From: Natronoarchaeum philippinense
Lineage (GTDB): Archaea > Halobacteriota > Halobacteria > Halobacteriales > Natronoarchaeaceae
Reading direction: 5' to 3'
NCBI RefSeq assembly: GCF_900215575.1
Contig: NZ_OBEJ01000003.1
Coordinates: 372,001 to 436,000 of the forward strand
Length of the DNA: 64,000 nucleotides
Shown: positions 54,276-62,894 of the stretch, one piece after another
Position numbering within the stretch: the first letter of the stretch is position 1
Layout: each line of letters starts with the position of its first letter
Notes under the pieces: generated by a model
What the model was told of the DNA's origin: nothing
What the model saw: only the letters and a program-made list of their open reading frames with translations
Databases searched by the model: none
Program-made: the position numbers and the translations under genes

Positions 54276-56861
54276 TCAGTCGGCCGAAACCGGCTGCGTA
54301 GGCGTCGACGATTCGGTCTGTTCGGATTCCCACTCCAGCTCGCCCCGGTAGTGGAACACGGCGTCCCCCCGCTCGGGATCCAGTACGCTCAGCTTCAGCC
54401 ACTCGTTGTCGAACAGCTCCCGGAGCCCGTCGTTGCGCTCCAGAATGGCCTCGACGCGCTCGACCGGCGCCTGCAGCAGCGTCGTCGGACGCAGCGGGGA
54501 GTGGTAGGCCGCCCCGTCGTCGTCGTGGAGCGACTGGAAGGGCAGCCCCATCCGCAGGTCGCCGCCGTTGCCTTGGTAGACGCCGATCTTCCCGACGGGG
54601 TTGTGCGTGACTTTCGTGCCGCTGCCGTACACGTCGTTGTCGACCGTCGAGAAGTAGTACTGCGCGCTGATCATCTGGACGACGACCAGCGGGCCGACGA
54701 GGATGTTCTCTAGGGCCTCTCCATCGGGATCGGTCGCCCAGTCGTAGGTGTGGAGGAACGCGCGGCCGTCGAGGTCGACGCCGCTGGTCAGTTCGCGCCG
54801 TCCGACGACGAACCCGGCGTTGCCAGAGAGTCCGATCTCCGGGCGTGGCTCGGCCCAGTCGGCCGCCCGGCGCTCGGTCTCCCGGACGGGATCGCTCGGC
54901 TCGGCGCCGTCGATCGTTTCGATGCGCTCGGCGGCGGCGCCGCCCCGAGCAGTTTCGAGATCGCGCTCCAATCGTTCGAACGTCTCGGCACGCTCGGCCC
55001 GAAGGTCATCGTCCGCAAAGAGCGTAATCTCGTCGGTGGTGGTGTCGTGCTCGGCGGCGACGAAGACCGTCTCGTCGGGAATCTCGATCCCGCGTTCGGC
55101 GAGTTGCGACCGCACCGCCGGCTCGTTGCAGATCGACGCCAGCGTCCGGGCGTTCGGGACGCCGGAGCTACCCGCGCAGGCGCCACAGTCGATGCTCGAT
55201 TTGTAGGGGTTGTTGACGGTCTGGCTGGCGTGGCCCGCGAAGACGACCAGCGGGGCGAACTCGTCCCACCCCATCAGGTCGAACGCCGCCTCGGCGTAGA
55301 ACGCCTGCTGCTCGGTCGAGATGCCACGGGGGAGCCCGTCGGCTTCGACCTGTAAGTGCTCGCCGGCGTCCCCTCGGACGGTCTCATCGGGGGCGTCCCC
55401 TCCGGCCGGTCCGACCTCTGCGTCGGCGTCGTCGGCGTCCGGCGGGTCGACGGCGGGCTCGCAAAACTCCGGCTCGTCCGGCGATCCCGCGCCGTCGCGC
55501 AGGTCGTACATCGACGAGGGAAGCAGGGTCCGCGCGGCCAGCGCTGCGCCGAAGAAACCACCGGCGCCCTCGACGAAGCCGAACGCGCCGGCAACGTCGT
55601 TCTTGAGCGACTTCATCAGCTTGTGACCCGCGTGGGACAAGTCGTGCCATCGGTCGTGGCGCTCGGCCTCGCCGTCGGCCGTCGCGCGCTCGTCGATCCG
55701 GTGTTTCGGTTCCGCGATCACCGGACAGGAGTCGGTCGAGACGTGCTCGCCGTACCCCTCGTGACGGATCGGCACGCCGAAGAAGCCGGCGTATCCGTGG
55801 GTCTCGTAGGGGCCGGTGGCTTCGAGATGCCGGCGGATGATCTCCGAACGGGTGTCGATGCAGAACACGAACTGGGCGGCGGGGCCGTCGCTCGTTGCTC
55901 CGGTCCCCGCGTCGGCGTCGCCAGCGGTGTTTGCCTCCGCCTCGACGTTGTCCGGGTGCTGTGCTTCCGCGTCTTCGGATGCCCTGACGGCGTCGACGAG
56001 TTCCTGCCGGTAGCTCTCCTCCCACGCGTCCAGCCACACCGCGGCCGGGGGCCGGTCCTCGACGGCGTCCGAACGGCGCTCGCCCTGCGGCGCGATCGGC
56101 TCGCCGAGATGTTTGGCGAGGATCAGGCGGGCGGCGAGGTAGTCGATCAGCGTGATCGGGTAGGCGTCCTGCCACGGGTTGTTGTCGTCGCCCTCGCGCT
56201 GTTTGATCAGGCCGGTCCAGCCCGGCAGCGCCGCCAGATGGTGCTCGAATGTGGCTTCCCACCGCTCTTCGGGAACGTCCGCGAGGGCGACGTACAGCGC
56301 CTCCATCGCGGTGTCGGGTAGGTCGGTCAGTCGATCGCGATAGAACTCCCCGACCGGCGTGGTCGCGGCCGGAATCTCGTCGTCGTACGGCGCCAACTCG
56401 CGCCAGGCCTCGTAGAACCCCCGTTCCCGATTCGGCATGGCCCACGCCGTCTCGCCTTGATCGAGGAAGGCGGCGAGCCACTTCGAAAGCAGTCGATCGA
56501 GCAGGTCGTCGGACGAGTTGTGCCCCTCGTCGGGCGTCTCCTCGTCCATCCGATCGAGCACGGTTTCGGGGTCGGCGTCGATACCGGCGTCGTCCAGTCG
56601 CTCGGTCAGTACGGTGGGATCGATCTCGCCGCGCTCCCAAGCGCGACGAAAGTACTCGGCGCTCGGGTACCCTTGGCCGCCGTAGAGCTCCTCGCCTTGG
56701 GCGACGGCGTCCTCGAAGGGGAGGTCCTCGAAACCGGCCAGTGGATTGGCCGCCACGTCCGCGTACAGCGGCCAGACCCGGCCGATGCTCTCGGCGGCGT
56801 TGTCGACTCGCGCGCGTACCGAGTTCGGATCCATGAACTCTGAGCGGTCAGTGTCTTCCAT
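54276..56861 (-). CDS. dabA: DabA: carbonic-anhydrase-like subunit of an inorganic-carbon pump (DUF2309)
   Basis: The 861-residue protein has the DUF2309 zinc site: C334 and D336 in FVFCIDTRSE and H544 and C559 in FAGHASQTVN...SIDCGAC. The spacings (2 and 15) equal those of Halothiobacillus DabA (C351, D353, H524, C539). The protein is cytoplasmic on the membrane and hydrates CO2 to bicarbonate one way, driven through DabB. Haloarchaeal acidic inserts (about 290-325 and 470-500) lengthen it. The start at 56861 or the ATG at 56834 (MDPNSVRARVD) is possible. Confidence 0.9.
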   Translation of the reverse strand: MEDTDRSEFMDPNSVRARVDNAAESIGRVWPLYADVAANPLAGFEDLPFEDAVAQGEELYGGQGYPSAEYFRRAWERGEIDPTVLTERLDDAGIDADPETVLDRMDEETPDEGHNSSDDLLDRLLSKWLAAFLDQGETAWAMPNRERGFYEAWRELAPYDDEIPAATTPVGEFYRDRLTDLPDTAMEALYVALADVPEERWEATFEHHLAALPGWTGLIKQREGDDNNPWQDAYPITLIDYLAARLILAKHLGEPIAPQGERRSDAVEDRPPAAVWLDAWEESYRQELVDAVRASEDAEAQHPDNVEAEANTAGDADAGTGATSDGPAAQFVFCIDTRSEIIRRHLEATGPYETHGYAGFFGVPIRHEGYGEHVSTDSCPVIAEPKHRIDERATADGEAERHDRWHDLSHAGHKLMKSLKNDVAGAFGFVEGAGGFFGAALAARTLLPSSMYDLRDGAGSPDEPEFCEPAVDPPDADDADAEVGPAGGDAPDETVRGDAGEHLQVEADGLPRGISTEQQAFYAEAAFDLMGWDEFAPLVVFAGHASQTVNNPYKSSIDCGACAGSSGVPNARTLASICNEPAVRSQLAERGIEIPDETVFVAAEHDTTTDEITLFADDDLRAERAETFERLERDLETARGGAAAERIETIDGAEPSDPVRETERRAADWAEPRPEIGLSGNAGFVVGRRELTSGVDLDGRAFLHTYDWATDPDGEALENILVGPLVVVQMISAQYYFSTVDNDVYGSGTKVTHNPVGKIGVYQGNGGDLRMGLPFQSLHDDDGAAYHSPLRPTTLLQAPVERVEAILERNDGLRELFDNEWLKLSVLDPERGDAVFHYRGELEWESEQTESSTPTQPVSAD

Positions 56862-57056
56862 CCACTCTGGACGAATCTTTCGTATCAGTTAAAATCTCTG
56901 TATATTCATAGTAATATATGGCACAGAACCTAAAATACTGGTGAATTGTTGGGGCGAGATCATACGCCAGCCACCGCTGGCCGACACGAACACGACAGGA
57001 TGCCAAAACTAGTCTCCGCAACGGCGTCGCTCCGGGACGCCGCCCCGCGATCGGCG

Positions 57057-58868
57057 TCAGTCGGCGTTCAACGGCTCGCCCTCGGGGCCGGTCGGCGCCG
57101 GGCTCTCGCCGTCGGCGAAGGGGTACCACGACTGTTTGGCGTCGTTCAGGCATGGGTCTTCGTAGCCGTCGACCTCCTCGGGTTCGGCCAGTTCGATCAG
57201 CGCTTCCTCGCCGGTCGCTTCGACCCACTGACGGAACGTCTGGCCCTCCTGTCGGTGGGCAGCGAACGCTTCGGAGAGGTTCTTGATCAGTCCCGGCACC
57301 TCGTCGGCAGGGACGCGCTGGCGGACCCAGTCGATAAACGTCGGTTCCTCGCCGATGCCGCCGCCGACGCCGACGTCCATCGCCTCGACCATCTCGCCGT
57401 CTTTCCGAGCGCGCATTCCCTGCAGGCCGATGTCGGCGGTCATCGCCTGCCCGCAGTCGGCCGTACAGCCGGAGTAGTGGATCTTGATCGTCCGAACGTC
57501 GTCTTGCAGGTCGACGTTCTCGCGGAGCCAGCGCAGCATCCGGGCCATCCGCGCCTTGGTTTCGGTCAGCGCGAGCGAGCAGAACTCGGTGCCCGTGCAG
57601 GCGACGCCGCCGCGCTGGAACGGGCTCGGCTCGGGAGCGTGGGTTTCGAGCAGCGGCTCGGCGAGCAGGTCGTCGAGGGCCTCGTCGGGAACGTCGACGA
57701 CGATCGGGTTCTGCCGGCGGGTGAGTCGGACCTCGCCGCTGCCGTACTCGTCGGCGAGGTCGGCCAGTTCGATCGCCTCGTCGGCGGTGATCCGGCCGAC
57801 CGGCACGCTCAGGCCGACGTAGTTGCGCCCGTCGGGCTGATCGTGGACGCCGACGTGATCGGACTTACCCGCTTGAATCGGCCGCCCCGCGTTGTAGGTG
57901 TACTCCTCGCGGACGTCCTCGCCGGCCTCCCGGAGTTCGAAGTCGACGTAGTGCTCTTGGAGAACTTTCCGGATCTTGGTCGTGCCCCAGTCGTCGACGA
58001 AAAAGCGCGCCCGGTTTTTGTTGCGGTTCTGGCGGTTCCCGAGCGCGTGGTACAGCTCGACGAAGCCACGCACCAGCTCGTAGGCGTTGTCCGGGGTGAC
58101 GAAGATGTCGAGTTCGCGGGCCTCGCGCGGCTCGCGCCCGCCCAGTCCGCCGCCGACGCGGACGTTGAACCCGCGCACTGCGTCGCCGCCGTCAGACTCG
58201 TCTGACGGGCCTCCGGCTCCGCCGGAGACGTCGATCTCCTTTTCGGCCGGTTCGAGTCCCACGTCGTTGATCGAGTCCTGCGCGCAGCCCTCACAGCAGC
58301 CCGTGACGCTGATGTTGAACTTCCTAGGCATGTTCGCCAGCGCGTCGTCGCCGCGCAGATCCTCTTGGAGCCGATCGAGCAGCGCCCGCGTCTCGACGAG
58401 TTCGTTCTCGTCTTTGCCGGCGACCGGACAGCCAGAGATGTTGCGCATCGTATCCCCGCCCGCAGACCGCGTGGTGACGCCGACCGACTCCAGCTTTTCC
58501 CAAATCTCGGGGATGTCTTCGAGCTTGAGCCAGTGGAGCTGGACCGACTGGCGCGTCGTCAGGTCGATCCACGCGTCGCCGAACTCGGGGTTTTCGGCCG
58601 GGCCGACAGCGTACTCGCGGGCGACCTCCCCGATCGCCCGGAGCTGGCCGGGTTCGAGTATGCCGTCGCAGTTCGTCAGCCGCATCATGAAGTAGCTCTC
58701 TTGGCCCGAGCGCTGGTGGAACACGCCCCAGAACTTGAACCGGGAGAACCACATGTCCCGCTCGTCCTCGGGGATCGACTCCCAGCCCTCCTCCGCGAAC
58801 TCCAGCAGCTTCTCGCGTACTTCGTCGCCGTACATCCCGTCTTTCCACGTCTCTTTTTTGTTTGCCAT
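57057..58868 (-). CDS. nirA: Ferredoxin-dependent nitrite/sulfite reductase
   Basis: The 603-residue protein has the two repeated ferredoxin-like and catalytic halves of siroheme reductases. The [4Fe-4S]/siroheme cysteines are in ACTGTEFCSLALTETK (C-x5-C) and SGCTADCGQAMTADIG (C-x3-C). A glycine/serine-rich linker (VSGGAGGPSDESDGGD) is a local insertion. It reduces nitrite or sulfite with electrons from ferredoxin. Co-location with cyanase and FNT favours nitrite, but sulfite cannot be excluded. The start MANKKETWKDGMYGDEV fits. Confidence 0.88.
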   Translation of the reverse strand: MANKKETWKDGMYGDEVREKLLEFAEEGWESIPEDERDMWFSRFKFWGVFHQRSGQESYFMMRLTNCDGILEPGQLRAIGEVAREYAVGPAENPEFGDAWIDLTTRQSVQLHWLKLEDIPEIWEKLESVGVTTRSAGGDTMRNISGCPVAGKDENELVETRALLDRLQEDLRGDDALANMPRKFNISVTGCCEGCAQDSINDVGLEPAEKEIDVSGGAGGPSDESDGGDAVRGFNVRVGGGLGGREPREARELDIFVTPDNAYELVRGFVELYHALGNRQNRNKNRARFFVDDWGTTKIRKVLQEHYVDFELREAGEDVREEYTYNAGRPIQAGKSDHVGVHDQPDGRNYVGLSVPVGRITADEAIELADLADEYGSGEVRLTRRQNPIVVDVPDEALDDLLAEPLLETHAPEPSPFQRGGVACTGTEFCSLALTETKARMARMLRWLRENVDLQDDVRTIKIHYSGCTADCGQAMTADIGLQGMRARKDGEMVEAMDVGVGGGIGEEPTFIDWVRQRVPADEVPGLIKNLSEAFAAHRQEGQTFRQWVEATGEEALIELAEPEEVDGYEDPCLNDAKQSWYPFADGESPAPTGPEGEPLNAD

Positions 58869-59212
58869 GGTTGGGGTATGTCGTCTGTATTGAGTCCTGC
58901 GGATGGATCAACCAAACGTCCGCATTTTCACGAGAAATAGTATTGCTTGTCAACTTATATGCGTGGCTCTTTAACAAATTTGGTTATGTCGGCGTTCGTC
59001 GAGGGAACGTCGAATGTTCTAGGACCTAAGTGATCTTCGAGCACTTCTCCGCGGAATCTCTCGGCGGGTCGACGGCGTCGTAGTGACCGAACGTCGACCC
59101 GGTCGCGATTGACATGAACGAGGTGTGCGAATCGGGTCTATCTCCTCCGCGTGCCATCGATGAGTGAGTTGGCTCCCTTTTCGGCCGGCCTAAATCGCTG
59201 CTCCTATATATG
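58869..59212. promoter_or_regulatory. Divergent region of nirA and the binding-lipoprotein gene
   Basis: This gap holds AT-rich promoter sequence for nirA (minus strand, CATATAAG near 58955-58962, about 90 bases before the start) and TATATAT at 59205-59211 for the plus-strand gene. TAGGACCTA (59020-59028) is a second copy of the TAGG/CCTA half-sites of the operator at 59213. No ORF is seen. Confidence 0.45.
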
Positions 59213-59228
59213 TTTAGGAGGGCCTAAA
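59213..59228 (+). promoter_or_regulatory. Palindromic operator, DtxR-like (TTTAGG-N4-CCTAAA)
   Basis: TTTAGGAGGGCCTAAA has perfect 6-base arms and starts two bases after the TATATAT box (59205-59211), so a bound repressor would block the transcription start. The half-site TTAGG is that of DtxR/IdeR-type metal-dependent repressors, which haloarchaea possess. The embedded GGAGG also serves as ribosome binding site for the ATG at 59233. Confidence 0.55.
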
Positions 59229-59232
59229 AAAC

Positions 59233-60375
59233 ATGACTCGACGATCGTATGAAGCAACGACGCGACGACAGTTCGTAAAAATCGGGGCGGGAACCGCCCT
59301 CGCGACCGGGGCCGCTGGTTGCATCGGCGAGACCGATAGCTCGTCGAGCGATGGATCGTACTCCGTGATGATGGCGCCGATGGGCGAGGTCGAGTTCGAG
59401 TCGGTGCCCGAGTCCTGGATGGCGTACTTCAGCACCTACGGCGACATGGCGATCGCGCTGGGGCAACTGGACGGGCTGGAGGGGCTGATCTTCACCGATA
59501 ACTGGCCGCTGGCGTTCTACGACTACCTCCCCGACTTCGACATGTCGTTCGACGACATCCCGCAACTGATGGGCGAGAACGGCATCGACAAGGAGCTGTT
59601 CTACGAGATGGACAGCGATGTCCACCTGTTCGATCCCAACTTCATCCAGCTTCTCGACGACACGTGGACCGACGAGGACTTCGAGGAGATCGCGACCCAA
59701 GTCGGCCCCATCGTCGGTAACTCGATTCGGCGCCGCGGCGAGGACTGGCACGACTACGAGTACTACTCGCTGTACGAGGCATTCGAGAAGATCGCTACCG
59801 TCTTCGACGAGCGCGAGCGCTACGACGAACTCGCCAGCGTCCATGACGAGTTCATCTCGGGTCTTCAGGATGAGCTACCGCCGGAATCGGAGCGCCCGGA
59901 GATCGGTCTCGTTTCGGTCAACTCCGACTTCGAGGGCGGGTCGTTCTACACCTATCCGATCACCGAGGGCAACGGCAAGAAGCAGTACCACGAGCTGGGT
60001 ATCCGCGACGCCTTCGCCAAACACATCGACGGCGGCTACGCCAAGTGGGACTACGAGCAACTGCTCGATGTCGATCCGGACATCATCGTGTTTTCCTACG
60101 GCTTCTCGCACGTCTCGACCGAGGAGTTCGAGCAGCGTATCCAGCAGATGCACAACGACCCCGCCGGCAGCAAACTCTCGGCCGTCCAGAACGATCGCCT
60201 CTACCGCGGCGGTACTTCCTACCAAGGGCCGATCATCAACCTGTTCCAGACAGAGGCAGCCGCCAAACAGTTCTACCCAGACACGTTCGGCGAGTGGAAC
60301 GGGCTGGATTCATTCTCCTCGAACCCGCTGTTCGACCGGCAAGCGGTCGCTGATGTTGTGAACGGCGAGTTCTAG
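59233..60375 (+). CDS. Tat-exported binding lipoprotein of an iron/siderophore-type ABC transporter
   Basis: The 380-residue protein begins with a twin-arginine signal (TTRRQFVKIGAGTALATG) and a lipobox AAGCIGE. The rest is a helical-backbone type III binding fold: an N-terminal lobe, a long linker helix, and a C-terminal lobe with DVDPDIIVFSYGFSHVS and NDRLYRGGTSYQGP. Binding proteins of this class capture ferric siderophores, haem or cobalamin. The DtxR-like operator directly upstream favours iron. No permease or ATPase gene follows in the window. Confidence 0.82.
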   Translation: MTRRSYEATTRRQFVKIGAGTALATGAAGCIGETDSSSSDGSYSVMMAPMGEVEFESVPESWMAYFSTYGDMAIALGQLDGLEGLIFTDNWPLAFYDYLPDFDMSFDDIPQLMGENGIDKELFYEMDSDVHLFDPNFIQLLDDTWTDEDFEEIATQVGPIVGNSIRRRGEDWHDYEYYSLYEAFEKIATVFDERERYDELASVHDEFISGLQDELPPESERPEIGLVSVNSDFEGGSFYTYPITEGNGKKQYHELGIRDAFAKHIDGGYAKWDYEQLLDVDPDIIVFSYGFSHVSTEEFEQRIQQMHNDPAGSKLSAVQNDRLYRGGTSYQGPIINLFQTEAAAKQFYPDTFGEWNGLDSFSSNPLFDRQAVADVVNGEF

Positions 60376-60441
60376 CGCAGCGGCGCCGCTCTGGGTATCG
60401 AGTTCTAAAGAAACGCTCGGTGTGTTATCGAGCAGCGACGC

Positions 60442-60990
60442 TTACTCGTCGTGGACCGTCACGGACTCCAGCAGGACTTCCTCGTTGGGGTTGTCCTGCG
60501 CGTCGGTCGGCAGCGCGCCGATCTCCTCGACCACGTCCATCCCATCTACGACCTTGCCGAAGACGGCGTGGCGGCCGTCGAGGTGGGGCTGGGCGTCCAG
60601 CGTGATGAAAAACTGCGAGCCGTTCGTGTTCGGGCCGCTGTTGGCCATCGAGAGCACGCCGGGGCCGTCGTGAGAGAGGTCGTCGTGGAACTCGTCTTCG
60701 AACTCGTAGCCGGGGCCGCCCCGTCCGGTGCCGGTCGGATCGCCGCCCTGAATCATGAAGTCGGCGATGACGCGGTGGAACGGAACGTCGTTGTACAGCG
60801 CGTCGCCCCGGACCTCGCCGCTCTGGGGGTCTTCCCACGTCGTCGTCTCGGGCGCGGGCTCGTCGTTCGCGGCGGGGTCGTGCTCCGCGAGGTTGACGAA
60901 GTTCTCGACGGTCGTGGGCACCTTCTCGTCGTACAGTTCGACGTCGATGTCGCCGTGGGTCGTGTGCAGCGTGGCAGTCAGATCGCTCAT
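60442..60990 (-). CDS. Cyclophilin-type peptidyl-prolyl cis-trans isomerase
   Basis: The 182-residue protein starts [23 protein letters not shown] and has the cyclophilin core [21 protein letters not shown] and [25 protein letters not shown], including the catalytic arginine in FHRV. A 20-residue acidic insert ([18 protein letters not shown]) lies before the core, a haloarchaeal trait. It speeds folding of proteins at proline bonds in the cytoplasm. The ATG at 60990 matches family length. Confidence 0.9.
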   Translation of the reverse strand: MSDLTATLHTTHGDIDVELYDEKVPTTVENFVNLAEHDPAANDEPAPETTTWEDPQSGEVRGDALYNDVPFHRVIADFMIQGGDPTGTGRGGPGYEFEDEFHDDLSHDGPGVLSMANSGPNTNGSQFFITLDAQPHLDGRHAVFGKVVDGMDVVEEIGALPTDAQDNPNEEVLLESVTVHDE

Positions 60991-61281
60991 AACTCGACCG
61001 ACGGCCGTCGTACTGAAAAAGGCTTGCAGTATCGCCGCGACGCCGCGGGCGGGGCCGCTCTCGGTCCGAAAGGCCGACTTACGCTCTCCGCCAGCGGCCA
61101 CTGCGCTCGTAGGCCGCCCCGTCGCCCGACGCCGGCAGCACGTAGCGTCGACCTGAAAGCCGACGCTAGCCTGTCCGTTCGGGACCGTTCGCGCAACACC
61201 CTCCGTATAACAATCCGACTCCCGGCCGTAGTCTCACCGACTGCGCCGGGGCACGCCGTTTCCTCGGACGCCGCCAGCACC
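60991..61281. other. Intergenic region, upstream of cyclophilin and the zinc-ribbon gene
   Basis: GC-rich sequence without a convincing gene. GTATAAC at 61205-61211 could be the promoter for the small genes that follow. I see no strong repeat. Confidence 0.35.
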
Positions 61282-61356
61282 ATGTCGATACGATCTCACT
61301 GCGACTCGACCACTGTACCGACGCCGCAACCGACCGCCGTCTCCGGGGGTGACTGA
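61282..61356 (+). CDS. Possible 24-residue leader ORF
   Basis: The frame MSIRSHCDSTTVPTPQPTAV and four more residues ends two bases before the GTG start of the zinc-ribbon gene. A TATA-like GTATAAC lies about 70 bases upstream. The spacing suggests translational coupling, or chance; composition is not strongly acidic. Weak call. Confidence 0.25.
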   Translation: MSIRSHCDSTTVPTPQPTAVSGGD

Positions 61357-61358
61357 GC

Positions 61359-61517
61359 GTGGCAACCGTCGACCGCAGAAGCGTCCTCCAGAAACTCGAA
61401 GGCAAGGAGTGCCCGTGGACCGAAGACTGCACGGGCACGCTCGAACGCGGCCGATACAAGGGCGACGAAGCGCTCGTCTGTCCCGACTGCGACACGCCGA
61501 TCGTCCGGATCTGGTAG
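61359..61517 (+). CDS. 52-residue zinc-ribbon protein (HVO_A0556-like)
   Basis: The protein begins with GTG (VATVDRRSVLQKLEGKECPW) and ends GDEALVCPDCDTPIVRIW. Cysteines in KECPWTEDC and LVCPDC make a four-cysteine zinc ribbon. Its pattern (LEGK.CP...G.L....YKG..A.VC..C.TP..R.W) is a tiny haloarchaeal family. GGGGGTGA (61345-61352) supplies a ribosome binding site. It is too short for many gene finders. The function is unknown; tiny zinc-ribbon proteins in haloarchaea have roles in regulation and biofilm behaviour. Confidence 0.75.
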   Translation: MATVDRRSVLQKLEGKECPWTEDCTGTLERGRYKGDEALVCPDCDTPIVRIW

Positions 61518-61526
61518 CGACGCCGC

Positions 61527-62450
61527 CTACCGGATCTCGGCTAGTTCCGGTAGCGGCGCCGCGGCGTCGTCCGGCGGCGCCGCGAACCGATCGGGGTGGA
61601 ACAGCCCCGCCAGATACTCCAACGTCTCGACCAGCCGCGGCCCCGGTCGGTTGGCGTACTCGTGGCCGTCCAGCGCGAACGCTCGGCCGGTCTCGACGGC
61701 TCGGAGGTCCGACCAGCCAGCACGGTCGGTGAGGTCGTCGAGATTTTCGCGGGTCTGGTCCAGATCGAAGCCACAGGGTGCCGCGACCAGCACGTCCGGG
61801 TCGTGCTCGCGGATCTCGGCCCACTCGCGGGGCCGCGAGCGCGCGCCGTGCTCTGCGAGGCCGTACTCGCCGCCGGCCCACTCGACGAGTTCGGGTATCC
61901 AGTGGCCCGCGACCATCACCGGATCGAGCCAGTCGAGGATCGCCACTTCGGGCCGCTCGGCGTCGGGAATCTCGGCGGTTCGCTCGCGCACGGCGTCGAT
62001 CCGGGCTTCGAGGTCGGCGACAACGTCGGCTGCTCGCTCCGCGCGGCCGGTCGCTCGCCCGATCCGTTCGATATCGTCGAGCACGTCGCCGACGCTGTGG
62101 GGATCGGTGGTCAGGATCTCTGGGTCGGCGTCGATCCGATCGACTGCGTCCTCGACGAGCACCGAGTCGACCGCACAGACGTCACAGATCCCCTGCGTGA
62201 CGATCAGGTCGGGGTCGACCCGATCGAGCGCCGCGATGTCGATCTCGTAGACGCCGCCGGCGCGCTCGGCGTCGAGCACCTGCGCGTCGATCTCGGCGCT
62301 GCTCGCGCCGGCGTCGATCCGCGAGCGGTTGATCGACGGCTTCGCCGCGGCCGCGGGCGGCACGTCACACTCGTGTGAGACGCCGACGGGCCCGATCCCC
62401 AGCGCGTAGGCGATCTCGGTCGCCGAGGGCAGCAGGGTGACGACGTTCAT
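61527..62450 (-). CDS. BtuF-like cobalamin/metal binding protein, no signal peptide
   Basis: The 307-residue protein starts MNVVTLLPSATEIAYALGIG and has the type III binding fold (VYEIDIAALDRVDPDLIVTQ; DVLVAAPCGFDLDQTRENL). There is no signal peptide or lipobox, so it stays inside the cell, unlike transport partners. Such cytoplasmic BtuF-like proteins are common in haloarchaea and may store or hand over cobalamin. Cysteines in SHECDVPP and GICDVCAVDS suggest metal or cofactor contact. The ATG at 62450 begins the fold. Confidence 0.8.
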   Translation of the reverse strand: MNVVTLLPSATEIAYALGIGPVGVSHECDVPPAAAAKPSINRSRIDAGASSAEIDAQVLDAERAGGVYEIDIAALDRVDPDLIVTQGICDVCAVDSVLVEDAVDRIDADPEILTTDPHSVGDVLDDIERIGRATGRAERAADVVADLEARIDAVRERTAEIPDAERPEVAILDWLDPVMVAGHWIPELVEWAGGEYGLAEHGARSRPREWAEIREHDPDVLVAAPCGFDLDQTRENLDDLTDRAGWSDLRAVETGRAFALDGHEYANRPGPRLVETLEYLAGLFHPDRFAAPPDDAAAPLPELAEIR

Positions 62451-62555
62451 GCCTCGACTCTGGGCCGGCGCGGTGTTAAATCCGCGCACGCGGCGGCGTC
62501 AGGACGCCGACCGGTGGACGCGGGCATTTATCCGACGTGCTCGCCACCTCTCGGT

Positions 62556-62873
62556 ATGACCGATCTGGAGACCCGCGAGCAGTACGAGGCGCTGATCGAC
62601 GACCTCGCGGCCGACGCCCGCGAGCGCTCGCCCGGCGAGCCGACCACCGACGACTGCTGGGACAGCGTCGCCGCGTTCGTGCCCGAGTTGAGTGGGCCGG
62701 TCTGTGCCCGCGTCCTCGAACTGTCCGATAGCGATCCGGACGCGGAACTCGTCGAGCACGTCACCGACGCTCGGGACTCCGACGCCGCCGAGCATCAGCG
62801 CGCCGAGGCCGTGACGGTGCTCCTGCAGGACGTGGAACTGCGCCTCAGCGACGCCGACACGGAAGAGAACTAA
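62556..62873 (+). CDS. Small acidic helical protein, unknown function
   Basis: The 105-residue protein (MTDLETREQYEALIDDLAAD...) is wholly helical and very acidic, with two cysteines. No family is recognised. A TATA-like TTTATCC at 62527-62533 lies about 26 bases before the ATG at 62556, supporting a leaderless real gene. It is divergent from the BtuF-like gene and convergent with the PINc ATPase. Confidence 0.65.
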   Translation: MTDLETREQYEALIDDLAADARERSPGEPTTDDCWDSVAAFVPELSGPVCARVLELSDSDPDAELVEHVTDARDSDAAEHQRAEAVTVLLQDVELRLSDADTEEN

Positions 62874-62894
62874 TCGCGGCCGCTGTCGGCTGCT

